Shown here piece after piece: positions 8,145 to 15,966 of a stretch of 64,000 nt of DNA. The stretch's first letter is position 1. Each line of letters begins with the position of its first letter. The DNA comes from a virus: IMG/VR virus record IMGVR_UViG_3300021233_000290, positions 1 to 64,000 of that record. One strand, 5' to 3'. The position numbers and the translations under genes were made by a program. A model generated the notes under the pieces. The model was not told the origin of the DNA and searched no databases. It worked only from the letters and a program-made list of their open reading frames with translations.

Positions 8145-9041
8145 ATGAATACTCTTGACAAATTTATAGAAATTGGTAATTATAACATGCAGAAAATTTT
8201 CGCATGGGTTAATTCTGATTTGGATGGTATTGGTTCTACCGTCCTCTTGGGTAATTTATTTAAAAATTTCGAGTATCGTCACTGCTTTTTTGGTAAATTT
8301 GAGGAGCAATACCTACCTTGGGTTAAAGAAAATGCAGAAGATTACGATAAAATCTTCGTAGTTGGTATGGTTCTTGATCAAAATCTGGTAAAAAAGATTG
8401 ACGATCACCGTGTTGTGTTCATTTCAGACCGTCCTGATGACTTCAAAACATGGGATTCCACCAAAATTCAGGAAGAATGCTCATCCTGCACCAAACTTTT
8501 ATATAAAAAGTTCAAAGAAAAGGTGGAATTTACTAAGAATTTGAAAAAATTCTTTCTTTACGTGGATGATTACAACTCCTACAACCTAAAACACGAGGAA
8601 ACCAAGTATTTGAATGCTCTTTATCGTAAATCGGGAGGAAATCGTTTCATTAATTTTGTAAATCGCTTCTGGAACGGGTTCGACGGTTTCACCACTGCGG
8701 AAGTTAAGCTTGCGGAAGGATTTTTTAAAGAATTAGAGAAGGAATTAGAAGAAATCACGCTATATTCAGGTGAATGGGAAAAATTCAAGGTCATTTCCAC
8801 CATTTCCAAGTTCTCTGTGAACGAATTATCTCATTCCATCATGGAAAATTATCCAGCAGATGTGGTGATTGTGATGAATCCAGACACTCAATTCGTTTCC
8901 TTTAGAAAATACAAAGGTTCGGAGGTTGACATTGCTAAAATGGCTGCTAATCTGTGTGACGGTGGTGGTGGCGAATGGGCATCAGGAGGTAAAATCACCA
9001 AGGAATTTTTGAAATTTAGTGAAACACTTACGGAGATATAA
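8145..9041 (+). CDS. DHH/DHHA1-type phosphoesterase-like protein
   Basis: 298 aa. The N-terminal WVNSDLDGIGSTVLLGNL matches the first metal-binding motif of DHH phosphoesterases (NxDxDGxGS), IFVVGMVLD supplies a second Asp region, VDDYNSY a later Asp, and the C-terminal DGGGGEWASGG is the GGGHxxAAG-like substrate loop of DHHA1. Members cut short RNAs, pAp or cyclic dinucleotides. The name-giving DHH triplet is not intact: the expected place reads VVFISDRPDD. The protein is therefore either a divergent active form or a binding-only relative. Starts directly after the preceding TAA. Confidence 0.65.
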   Translation: MNTLDKFIEIGNYNMQKIFAWVNSDLDGIGSTVLLGNLFKNFEYRHCFFGKFEEQYLPWVKENAEDYDKIFVVGMVLDQNLVKKIDDHRVVFISDRPDDFKTWDSTKIQEECSSCTKLLYKKFKEKVEFTKNLKKFFLYVDDYNSYNLKHEETKYLNALYRKSGGNRFINFVNRFWNGFDGFTTAEVKLAEGFFKELEKELEEITLYSGEWEKFKVISTISKFSVNELSHSIMENYPADVVIVMNPDTQFVSFRKYKGSEVDIAKMAANLCDGGGGEWASGGKITKEFLKFSETLTEI

Positions 9042-9727
9042 TGAAATTATACGAAATCCAACATATCAATCAGGATCACAATCCCAATAAACAGATGGGA
9101 GAGGAATTAAGATTTGTTTCTCAAGTATCTAATATTTCTGAAAAATTTTATCCAGCAGAGAAACAACCCAAAGATTACGATCATGTGCGTAGATTGACAC
9201 ACATGTTATTTTTAGCGTGGAATGATAGTAACCCCTTGGAAGGAACTGTTTATCTTGGAGAATTTTATAATCCAGAATCGGAAGATGAAAAATTTTATAG
9301 ATTTTTTGAGGAATTTAATAAATTTCCTATTAATGAGACACAGAAATCTATGTATCACCGTATTAAAAAAGGGTGGCATACTATTGGTGGAAGAAGATGT
9401 GGTGCTACCACATTACTATTGACAATCGCAGCATATGAAGCAGCGATTAATGATAAATTCGTGGTTTATTTAGCACATACTGAATATACAGCTACTCTAT
9501 ATAATATAGAATTTCACAATAAAATGTATCACACACAATTTGTATTCAACCTAAAAAAAGTTCAATTTAGAACATGTATGACTGACATGAATATTTTTAG
9601 AGGACATTCTAATGTGAGAGTCATATTTGATAATATAGGATATTGTAAATTTTTTAAATATGGTCAATATAAAAATATCACTAAACCAATCCGCGACTTT
9701 AAACAATTTTCAATTGATACATTTTAA
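9041..9727 (+). CDS. P-loop ATPase-like protein with degenerate Walker motifs
   Basis: 228 aa. Residues after about 100 resemble the N-terminal ATPase half of a large terminase: a Q-motif-like NETQKSMYHRIKKGW, then TIGGRRCGATTLLLTIAAYE in the Walker A position (terminase reads SRQSGKTT), FVVYLAHTEYTATLYN like the terminase AHKxxxA strand, and VRVIFDNIG in the Walker B position. The Walker A lysine is replaced by Ala and the Walker B Glu by Asn, so ATP hydrolysis looks lost. There is no nuclease domain. It is probably a diverged or truncated relative of SF2/terminase ATPases. A GGAG precedes the start. Confidence 0.6.
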   Translation: MKLYEIQHINQDHNPNKQMGEELRFVSQVSNISEKFYPAEKQPKDYDHVRRLTHMLFLAWNDSNPLEGTVYLGEFYNPESEDEKFYRFFEEFNKFPINETQKSMYHRIKKGWHTIGGRRCGATTLLLTIAAYEAAINDKFVVYLAHTEYTATLYNIEFHNKMYHTQFVFNLKKVQFRTCMTDMNIFRGHSNVRVIFDNIGYCKFFKYGQYKNITKPIRDFKQFSIDTF

Positions 9728-9729
9728 TT

Positions 9730-10014
9730 ATGAACTTTGATCCATCATCAGAAATTGTGGGGGAGGAGACCACACATCTTTTTCTCTGTTATTGCACATT
9801 TATTAATCACCTTAAAGGTAAAAAATTATCCATTCAGAATGTTTTCGTTGCAACTCTCCAAGAAGAAAAGTTGAAAACGATTTTGAAAACAATTTTATCT
9901 CTTGACTCTGATCAAGAACTTGTTAAAGTGTTTCTTGATTATGATCCGACTATTTCGCGTAGTAAGTTCATCACGAAATACATTAACTCGGAACAGAAAA
10001 AGAAAAGAAAATGA
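9730..10014 (+). CDS. Unknown small protein, possible gp33-position gene
   Basis: 94 aa, helical, with a strongly basic end (EQKKKRK) and an N-terminal stretch HLFLCYCTFINHLKG. No domain recognised. In T4 the order is 33-59-32, and this gene lies one small gene upstream of the probable gp59 and gp32 genes, so a late co-activator role like gp33 is conceivable by position alone; the sequence gives no support. It overlaps the next ATG by 4 nt. Confidence 0.65.
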   Translation: MNFDPSSEIVGEETTHLFLCYCTFINHLKGKKLSIQNVFVATLQEEKLKTILKTILSLDSDQELVKVFLDYDPTISRSKFITKYINSEQKKKRK

Positions 10015-10229
10015 CGAAACCAGAAGATATCATTACCTTTGGTAAATACAAAGGTAAATCATTCGAAGAAATTTCTGATATTGAACCATTGTATATTCTG
10101 TGGTTGGATGAAAATGTTGATAGTGTTAAGTTACCTAAAAAATGGGTTGAACTGGTCGAATGGGATGTGAGGGATCAAGAAGAAATACTATTAGATGCTT
10201 GGTGTGATTGGTATGCGAGATATGACTGA
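10011..10229 (+). CDS. ExoX C-terminal-like small protein
   Basis: 72 aa. ITFGKYKGKSFEEISDIEPL followed by YILWLDEN is the short module found at the C-terminus of exodeoxyribonuclease X and as stand-alone phage proteins. The nuclease domain itself is absent, so only a DNA or protein-binding role can be guessed. It overlaps the preceding gene (ATGA) and the following one. Confidence 0.7.
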   Translation: MTKPEDIITFGKYKGKSFEEISDIEPLYILWLDENVDSVKLPKKWVELVEWDVRDQEEILLDAWCDWYARYD

Positions 10230-10851
10230 TTTTCAAAAAAGAATTTACAACTCCCACCTTGCGATTTCTCGTAAGATGCGCGATAAACCATTTCGGATTC
10301 GTAAGGATTTCTCTGATATGGATCAGACTAAAATTGATCAACTTGCCAGTCTGGAGAGATTTTTCAACAGCTATCAAAATGTAAAAATTGATGACTATTT
10401 TTCTGCTCCTTATGTGATTTTCGAGGATGATGACTACTTTGATTTGGATTTTTTCTTGACTTCCAAAGCAAAGAAAGTATACTCTCAATACATGAAGAAA
10501 ATCGAGACGGATGATCCCGATTCGGAAACTTCTCTCAGACGATTAGTGGATAGTCTTAAATTTGTCAGAGACTTTTGTAAAGAAAAGGGCTTGACTTTGG
10601 AGAAATATCCGTTATATATTGAGAACGCTTTACCAAATATTATTGATCATTTGAAGAATCATCGTATAAATATGTATACGCTCCATGCTTTAGGTGTTTC
10701 AAAAATCGAGGTAGAGAGTCGTATTCTGGATTTTATTTTCTCAGACTTTTGGATTACGTTTCAAAAAACGAAAAACAAATTTTATCTGTCGAAAAAAATG
10801 AAGGAATTATCAAAACAAGCATTGACTAAAATACAAAATCAACTACAATAA
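10222..10851 (+). CDS. 59: Probable gp59-like helicase loader
   Basis: 209 aa from ATG 10222 (T4 gp59 is 217). T4 gp59 loads gp41 onto gp32-covered forks and is encoded immediately upstream of gene 32, exactly as here. The sequence is all-helical and basic with a plausible match to the two-domain gp59 layout (YNSHLAISRKMRDKPFRIRK, an N-terminal domain rich in aromatics, and a C-terminal ALPNIIDHLKNHRINMYTLH helix pair), but similarity is weak by eye. Upstream in-frame starts at 10195 and 10213 exist; 10222 leaves the least overlap with the previous gene. The call rests mainly on synteny and size. Confidence 0.55.
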   Translation: MTDFQKRIYNSHLAISRKMRDKPFRIRKDFSDMDQTKIDQLASLERFFNSYQNVKIDDYFSAPYVIFEDDDYFDLDFFLTSKAKKVYSQYMKKIETDDPDSETSLRRLVDSLKFVRDFCKEKGLTLEKYPLYIENALPNIIDHLKNHRINMYTLHALGVSKIEVESRILDFIFSDFWITFQKTKNKFYLSKKMKELSKQALTKIQNQLQ

Positions 10852-10863
10852 CTAAACAACAAT

Positions 10864-11781
10864 ATGGCAACAAAAACAAAAAGCAAATTCGGCGCAGCTA
10901 TGTTCGATTCGATCAAAGCAGCATTAAACAAGAACAGTGAGTCATCTGGTGGACAATTCTCAAATATCATGAGTTTTCCCGCTGGTTATACTTACACTCT
11001 TCGATTGATTCCAAACGTGGAAGACCCTGAAAAGACTCTCTTCCATCATTGGGTACATGGTTGGAATAGTAAGGCGACTGGCTCTTACATGAGTTTCTTA
11101 GGTCTTCAAACATTTGGTGATCGTGATCCGATTTCTGAATTGCGTTGGAAGCTTTGGAAAGCATGGAAAGAAGTTAATCCAAAAGTGGAGAATAAAGAAT
11201 ATAAAGCTGAAATCACCCAAAAAGAACAATGGTTGGTGAATGTTTATGTGATTGATGATCCAGCTAAACCTGAAAACAATGGCACTGTCAAGATTCTTCG
11301 TATGGGTCCTCAACTCAAGAAGATTATTGATGATGCTACTGAAGGTGAGCGTTCCGATGAACTTGGTTGGGATATCTTTGATCCTACTAAAGGACACGAT
11401 TTCAAAATCGTAGTTGAAAAGAAAGGTGATTACACTACATTCGAGCGTTCTTTCATCACTACTAAGTCCAAAACCGTTTTGGATGAGGAGGAAATTGATA
11501 AGATCTGTGAATCTCTTCATGATTTGGAAGCAATTTATTCTGTGAAAACTTATGATGAACTTCAAGAAGTTCTCAATGAACACTTCTTCGTTGGTGAAGA
11601 AAAAGAAGAGCGCAAACCCTTGGCTAAAGCTAAAAAAGAGGTGGTTGTGACTGAAGATGAGGATGAAGATGATGACATTCCCATGTTTCACGAAAAACCC
11701 AAAGCGGTAGCGACAACTAAAAAGAAAGTAGTCGATGATGATGAAGATATTGATGATCTTCTCGCTGGTTTAGACAACTAA
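10864..11781 (+). CDS. 32: Single-stranded DNA-binding protein, gp32-like
   Basis: 305 aa (T4 gp32 is 301). It coats single-stranded DNA at the fork and recruits gp59, UvsX and the polymerase. Visible are a basic N-terminus (MATKTKSKF), the FPAGYTYTLRLIPN strand, the OB-fold signature WLVNVYVIDDPAKPENNGTV followed by KILRMGPQLKKIID, and a long acidic C-terminal tail ending DDEDIDDLLAGLDN. The zinc-binding Cys residues of T4 gp32 are absent: the region after FHHWVHGW has no Cys, and the only Cys is in KICESL. A terminator hairpin follows. Confidence 0.9.
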   Translation: MATKTKSKFGAAMFDSIKAALNKNSESSGGQFSNIMSFPAGYTYTLRLIPNVEDPEKTLFHHWVHGWNSKATGSYMSFLGLQTFGDRDPISELRWKLWKAWKEVNPKVENKEYKAEITQKEQWLVNVYVIDDPAKPENNGTVKILRMGPQLKKIIDDATEGERSDELGWDIFDPTKGHDFKIVVEKKGDYTTFERSFITTKSKTVLDEEEIDKICESLHDLEAIYSVKTYDELQEVLNEHFFVGEEKEERKPLAKAKKEVVVTEDEDEDDDIPMFHEKPKAVATTKKKVVDDDEDIDDLLAGLDN

Positions 11782-11791
11782 TCCTCAACCC

Positions 11792-11828
11792 ACCCTCTCC
11801 ATCAATCAGTGGAGAGGGTTTCCCCTTT
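11792..11828 (+). terminator. Terminator after gene 32
   Basis: A perfect 10-bp stem, ACCCTCTCCA (11792-11801) and TGGAGAGGGT (11810-11819), with an 8-nt loop, followed by a pyrimidine- and T-rich run. It lies directly after the gp32 stop, as in many phages where gene 32 is expressed at high level. Confidence 0.8.
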
Positions 11829-11836
11829 AATAAATT

Positions 11837-12298
11837 ATGAGTAATATTCCCGAAGAAATCGAAGCAATGGCATTTTTGATTGGTCAATCCAAACAGATGG
11901 ATGATCTGTGGGTTGATAGACCTGACACATTAGTGACAGATACCTCAACATTGAAAAGAGGTATGAGTGATTATATCCAACAACAGAGACGGATACAACA
12001 ACCGCAAGTCGCGTTACCAACACATCCTCTCCAATATCCACAAGTTCCACAACCACCCATTGTTCCAATTCCTAATTATGTCCCACCACAGGAATTACCC
12101 CAAGTCCAGCAAAAAGTAGATGATGGACAATTGGAACTGAATTTCGAACCAACTAAAGTGGATGAAATTATTATTTTGTTGAAAGAAATTTCTACAAAAT
12201 TGACAAAACAGAATAATATGCTAGAAAAGCATTATGCAAATAAATCTAAACAGAAAACCCTTTCAGAACCTGTTACTAAGCTTATCCCAAATAAGTGA
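11837..12298 (+). CDS. Pro/Gln-rich protein of unknown function
   Basis: 153 aa. A short helical N-terminus (EEIEAMAFLIGQSKQMDDLW) leads into a disordered Pro/Gln-rich linker (residues about 50-95) and a C-terminal heptad-like helix (VDEIIILLKEISTKLTKQNN). No family recognised. The linker between two interaction helices suggests a tether or adaptor in the replication block. Its last 65 nt overlap the clamp gene in another frame. Confidence 0.7.
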   Translation: MSNIPEEIEAMAFLIGQSKQMDDLWVDRPDTLVTDTSTLKRGMSDYIQQQRRIQQPQVALPTHPLQYPQVPQPPIVPIPNYVPPQELPQVQQKVDDGQLELNFEPTKVDEIIILLKEISTKLTKQNNMLEKHYANKSKQKTLSEPVTKLIPNK

Positions 12299-12941
12299 TA
12301 CATGCGTTTTGGAGATGAAAGATGACGGCATACATGGAATTTCCTCTAGTGAGGACAACTCCATGTATGCTCATGCTTATCTCAAAGGTGATTTTGAGGA
12401 ACAAAATCTAAATTTACCGTCTCTAAAGAAACTTTCCAAAGCACTTGATATGGTATCGTCTGATACTATCAAGTTAAAATTGAATGGTAATCATTTGGAG
12501 TATAAAGATAAGCAAATCAAATTCAAATATCATCTACATGAAGATGGTGTTATCACTAGACCTAAGTTGTCCTTGGAAAAGATTCGTAATTTTGAATACG
12601 GTATCGAATTCGAATTGGATTTTGATTTCCTTTCCAATATTCTCCAGAAATCTTCTATCACTAATACTAAAAAATTGTATATTTCCACAGAAGATGATCA
12701 TCTGGTGTGGAAAGTTGGGGATGAAACTGTCCCTAATAGCGATTGTTTGAGCATCGTGGGAGATGATGTTGATTTTGAATTAAATTCTTTCATTTTGAAG
12801 ATTGATAATTTGAAATTATTATCTAAAGTATCGAAGACTGGTAATCTATTTAAGATCAACTCTAAGTTAGGTGTTGGTTGTATCATCACGAAGAGTGGTG
12901 ATTTTGAAATGGAATATATTTTTAGCTCATTGAAGAATTAA
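12234..12941 (+). CDS. 45: Sliding clamp, gp45-like
   Basis: 235 aa (T4 gp45 is 228). Proposed ring-shaped processivity factor that tethers the DNA polymerase and, in T4, also activates late transcription. Support: the two-domain beta/alpha pattern with an N-terminal FQNLLLSLSQISDTCVLEMK followed by DDGIHGISSSEDNSMYAHAY, the LPSLKKLSKALDMVSSD linker region like gp45 LNGFLGILSLVNDD, a second FLSNILQKSSITNTKKLYIS repeat, and a C-terminal strand. The long overlap with the previous gene is accepted because the first beta strand is needed for the fold. In T4 it is adjacent to gene 44; here gene 44 lies 41 kb away. Confidence 0.7.
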   Translation: MQINLNRKPFQNLLLSLSQISDTCVLEMKDDGIHGISSSEDNSMYAHAYLKGDFEEQNLNLPSLKKLSKALDMVSSDTIKLKLNGNHLEYKDKQIKFKYHLHEDGVITRPKLSLEKIRNFEYGIEFELDFDFLSNILQKSSITNTKKLYISTEDDHLVWKVGDETVPNSDCLSIVGDDVDFELNSFILKIDNLKLLSKVSKTGNLFKINSKLGVGCIITKSGDFEMEYIFSSLKN

Positions 12942-12943
12942 TC

Positions 12944-13150
12944 ATGGACGAAGATACAAAATTACAGATAGAAGATGCGAGAGCGACTATTCAAGCTCTC
13001 GATCATCAGCAACAGGAAATCTACAATAGTATCAAACATTTAGTCGATCCCGATATCGAGGATTATCTGTGGGACTATTGTTTTAATTGTGAATTCGGTA
13101 AAAAAACAGAATTCACCACAAGAATAAAAGAAATTATTTATGGCGATTAA
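12944..13150 (+). CDS. Small conserved-type phage protein
   Basis: 68 aa: a helix with LQIEDARATIQALDHQQQ, then DPDIEDYLWDYCFNCEFGKK containing a CxxC pair. No function known. Short proteins of this layout occur in T4-like phages. GAAG before the start serves as a weak ribosome-binding site. Overlaps the next gene by 11 nt. Confidence 0.65.
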   Translation: MDEDTKLQIEDARATIQALDHQQQEIYNSIKHLVDPDIEDYLWDYCFNCEFGKKTEFTTRIKEIIYGD

Positions 13151-13394
13151 CGAAATTACAGGGAAAGTTATTAAAACATCACCACAGAATTCAGCATATT
13201 CTGATGGATGGGATAAAGTATTTGCTAAAAAATCAGCACACGAGTGGCTCAAAACCATGCCAGATGTCCGAATGATGGACCCTGATGGCTGGAGACAGAA
13301 TGATGGTGTCGATATGGATACACCTATCAAATGGTCTGATTTTCAAAAACGTTTGAATATGTCAACAATTCTTTTTAAGAATCTCAATGTATAA
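13140..13394 (+). CDS. Small protein of unknown function
   Basis: 84 aa, not recognised. It has a Trp-rich middle (HEWLKTMPDVRMMDPDGWR) and a conserved-looking end (TPIKWSDFQKRLNMSTI). No signal peptide or membrane segment. Tightly packed between its neighbours by overlapping ends, so it belongs to the same operon. Confidence 0.6.
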   Translation: MAINEITGKVIKTSPQNSAYSDGWDKVFAKKSAHEWLKTMPDVRMMDPDGWRQNDGVDMDTPIKWSDFQKRLNMSTILFKNLNV

Positions 13395-13785
13395 CTTATT
13401 CTTAGATGATGTTCGTAGACCCAAAGAAGCATTTCTTTATGGGGAAGGTAAAATGTTATGTGAATACTCTGGTGTTCCCAATGGTTGTTGGGAGATCGTG
13501 AGGAATTATGATGATTTCGTGAAAATTCTCAACGAAAAAGGACTACCGAGAGCAATTTCTTTTGATTGTGATTTGGCGAAAGAACATGTGCAACATTACA
13601 TGTCAGAAAGTTTAATAACAGGTGTGTATGAGTGGGAAAATTTTCAAAATAAATGTGGTATCCACTGTGCAAAATATTTGAAATCTATATTGTCCGATAA
13701 AGATGATGTTAGAATATTCATTCACTCTGCTAATGAGTTAGGCAGGGGGATAATTAAAAATATACTATCGCAATGGATATTTTAA
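13387..13785 (+). CDS. Cyclic-phosphate-processing receiver-domain protein (cPPRD-like)
   Basis: 132 aa. NLFLDDVRRPKEA at the N-terminus, WEIVRNYDDFVKIL, PRAISFDCDLAKEH and a C-terminal CGIHCAKYLKS ... IHSANELGRGI match the receiver-like family predicted to process cyclic phosphates and often linked to RNA repair. The acidic DD near the start and the DCD strand resemble the metal pocket of receiver domains. Its biochemical activity is a published prediction of the family, not proven here. It ends next to an antisense homing endonuclease (4-nt overlap), with a HAD phosphatase gene beyond it. Confidence 0.7.
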   Translation: MYNLFLDDVRRPKEAFLYGEGKMLCEYSGVPNGCWEIVRNYDDFVKILNEKGLPRAISFDCDLAKEHVQHYMSESLITGVYEWENFQNKCGIHCAKYLKSILSDKDDVRIFIHSANELGRGIIKNILSQWIF

Positions 13786-14735
13786 TAATGGGGGACTAGT
13801 ATCCATCCTTTATGAATACCCGATTTTGTTGGTTTATTATTCTTTCCTGCTCTTCTCAATACATTTGGATTAAAATTTTTATTTCGACAAAATTCGTTTA
13901 TATCATGTGTTGAATACTCTTCACCAGTTAGAACATTTCTAATGATTCGTTTAGTGTTTTCAAATGCTTTTATATTATCTGTAAATTTCTTATATTTTCT
14001 ATCCAATCTAATTGATTCGGTGGAATCTTTATACACCCATTTTAAAAAATTAAATGCGTCTTTGCATAACCCTATGTTATAAAGATTCACATATTTAGTT
14101 TGTGTTATTTTATGTGTTTGTATTCCGATGGATGAAAGATGATTTCGTATGAAACTTAAACATTCTAAAGTGCTTAAAAAGCTTACCCGATACTTACCAT
14201 CTACTATGGTTAAATTACCATCTCCATCGTACAACCCTCTTATGAAATGAGAATAATAATCTTCTTTTATTTTCGGAAAATGAAAAATTTTAGATTTATA
14301 TTCGTCTACACCATGATTTTTTATATATTGACAAAATTCTTTTGATGATATCTGTATGCTTATTTGTGTGTATGTCTTATCAGTGCGATTATCATAACGA
14401 TCACGAATTCTAACTGGACTACCAGCACCGATAGCATTTTTAAATTTTGGTAATATATCTTCGTCTCTTACATAAAAACTTAATTTGTAACCATTTTTAT
14501 GTATACAACCATCTGCCGTGATAAATCCTAACCAATATGCTTTTGCGGGACTATCAATATTTTCAAAATAATTCACGTTTAATGGTTGTTTTCTACGCGA
14601 AACGACCACTCCATTGGATTCTAAAATTTGTTTTATATTTTTCATACTTGTTTTGAATTGCGATCTAACTTCATATATTTTCCCACATTTTAGATACGCA
14701 TCCACGACTTCTTTTTCCTTTTCAAATATTGACAT
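13782..14735 (-). CDS. Free-standing LAGLIDADG homing endonuclease
   Basis: 317 aa. Two LAGLIDADG motifs are visible, AYWLGFITADGC (about 67-77) and HFIRGLYDGDGN (about 163-174), giving a monomeric two-repeat enzyme that cuts a long asymmetric DNA site and spreads by gene conversion. The N-terminal 50 residues look like a helix-turn-helix (AYLKCGKIYEVRSQFKTSMK) and the C-terminus like a small modular DNA-binding repeat (GEEYSTHDINEFCRNKNF). It is antisense to all neighbours and inserted between two plus-strand genes, as expected for a mobile element. Both Asp of the catalytic motifs are kept, so it is probably active. No intron is seen around it. Confidence 0.85.
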   Translation of the reverse strand: MSIFEKEKEVVDAYLKCGKIYEVRSQFKTSMKNIKQILESNGVVVSRRKQPLNVNYFENIDSPAKAYWLGFITADGCIHKNGYKLSFYVRDEDILPKFKNAIGAGSPVRIRDRYDNRTDKTYTQISIQISSKEFCQYIKNHGVDEYKSKIFHFPKIKEDYYSHFIRGLYDGDGNLTIVDGKYRVSFLSTLECLSFIRNHLSSIGIQTHKITQTKYVNLYNIGLCKDAFNFLKWVYKDSTESIRLDRKYKKFTDNIKAFENTKRIIRNVLTGEEYSTHDINEFCRNKNFNPNVLRRAGKNNKPTKSGIHKGWILVPHY

Positions 14736-14780
14736 AATAATAATTTGGTGTAAATATATTTAACTCCACAATCTAAAAAA

Positions 14781-15305
14781 ATGATAAAAAGAATATTTAT
14801 TGATTGCGACGAGACACTTATATTCGGGGATAGACAATTAAGAGAGAAAAAAGATTGTGATTTCACTATCGTATTGGAATACGGTGGTATTTACGATGTT
14901 AAAGTAAGACCTTCAGCGCACGATGTTATCAATTTAGCACGTAATTACGTTGGAATCGACAATGTTTATCTATTAACAATTGCCACTAGAGAATATGCAA
15001 CAGAAATTTCTGTTCAAGCTAATTTCGGATTCACCTCCGATAATATAATCTCTAGAGAGGACATCAACGAAGCAAGATTTAATACGATGTATGGTGGATA
15101 TCAATACGGAACGAATGTGAATCTGTCTCATTCTGATAATGTGTTAATCGACAATCTCCCAGTAAGAGAGAATGGACAAAAAATGATATACATCGGTATT
15201 AAACCAGATCGTTATCTGAACATCACGCCTTATTATGGATTCGATTTAAAAGATGATGATTTCTATTCATCAGTGGAAAATTTTCTCTTGCAAAAATCCA
15301 AATGA
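14781..15305 (+). CDS. HAD superfamily phosphatase-like protein
   Basis: 174 aa. The first HAD motif is clear: IFIDCDETL with D8 nucleophile and D10. VYLLTIATREYA provides the second motif Thr, and NVLIDNLPVRENG the acidic metal motif. Members remove phosphate from nucleotides, nucleic acid ends or sugars. The order cPPRD-like, homing endonuclease, HAD and the later RlaP-like nucleotidyltransferase suggest an RNA-end function, but dNMP or sugar-phosphate substrates are equally possible. A short AT-rich leader precedes it; the stop overlaps the next ATG. Confidence 0.75.
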   Translation: MIKRIFIDCDETLIFGDRQLREKKDCDFTIVLEYGGIYDVKVRPSAHDVINLARNYVGIDNVYLLTIATREYATEISVQANFGFTSDNIISREDINEARFNTMYGGYQYGTNVNLSHSDNVLIDNLPVRENGQKMIYIGIKPDRYLNITPYYGFDLKDDDFYSSVENFLLQKSK

Positions 15306-15646
15306 CAGTAAATATTTCTATGAAGAATAATATCACCACGCAGGGTTATTTTGTTAAAAGATTGAGAGATTCTGGTTTTGTTGTTGTGAAAATGTTTGAC
15401 CAATATGGTCAACACGATCCTCGTAAATGGACTGTGATGGTAGATCCGAGTAATACATCTGTCATCATTACTTGTTATCAAAATAAAGAATTCAAAGGTG
15501 ATGTGTTATTTGAAATCAATGATGGTGGTAATCGATTTATTAAAAATTTTAATCTGAAAACCCAAAGTATGGAGATTATTATCACCACTTTGATTGAAAA
15601 AGGTATTGGTCAGATCGAAAACGATTCAGTCTATAAAAAAGACTAA
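15302..15646 (+). CDS. Unknown protein, 114 aa
   Basis: Not recognised. A mixed alpha/beta protein with GYFVKRLRDSGFVVVKMFD near the start and a strand-rich middle (KWTVMVDPSNTSVIITCY). A second possible start is ATG 15320 (MKNNITTQ). No targeting signal. Translationally coupled to the HAD gene by ATGA. Confidence 0.6.
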   Translation: MTVNISMKNNITTQGYFVKRLRDSGFVVVKMFDQYGQHDPRKWTVMVDPSNTSVIITCYQNKEFKGDVLFEINDGGNRFIKNFNLKTQSMEIIITTLIEKGIGQIENDSVYKKD

Positions 15647-15649
15647 ATA
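15643..15649 (+). promoter_or_regulatory. Late promoter box before the 103-aa gene
   Basis: CTAAATA, spacer TTATT (5 nt), ATG 15655. It sits among replication genes. It overlaps the stop of the previous gene. Confidence 0.5.
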
Positions 15650-15654
15650 TTATT

Positions 15655-15966
15655 ATGGAAAAGGGTGAAGAACCACCTGATGAGGTGTTTGTGGATGAAA
15701 AAGTTTTAGAAATCCTTCGTGAATCTTTGAAGCAAAAACTTAAAAAAGAAAGAAAGGGTAATAAAAATCATATTAAAAATGCTCTCAAAGCGACAATGCA
15801 AGAATTTTTAGCATGTGGTAAATTGTTTGGGTATGATTTAGACGGTAATATCGTCGAAATATCATTTCATAATAATAAATTAGAGGATAATGCCATGCAA
15901 AATCTTTTCGTTCAGAAATTCGGAGAATTCATGGCTGGAAGAATGAATATTCAAGATGATATTTGA
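15655..15966 (+). CDS. Unknown protein, 103 aa, late-type promoter
   Basis: Acidic N-terminus, then a Lys-rich helix (LKQKLKKERKGNKNHIKNA) and GYDLDGNIVEISFHNNKLED. Not recognised; similar-looking proteins occur in T4-like phages upstream of the primase. The TAAATA box with a 5-nt spacer suggests late expression, or read-through into the primase genes late in infection. Overlaps the next gene by 11 nt. Confidence 0.6.
   Translation: MEKGEEPPDEVFVDEKVLEILRESLKQKLKKERKGNKNHIKNALKATMQEFLACGKLFGYDLDGNIVEISFHNNKLEDNAMQNLFVQKFGEFMAGRMNIQDDI

Noticed and set aside
11098-11691. Minus-strand frame of 197 codons opposite gp32
   Set aside because: It is antisense to a clear gp32 gene, has no promoter or motif, and its composition is that of a reverse-read Lys/Glu-rich gene.
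14757-14763. TTAAATA on the minus strand before the homing endonuclease
   Set aside because: The spacer is 21 nt, outside the 5-8 nt range of the other boxes, and the region is AT-rich.
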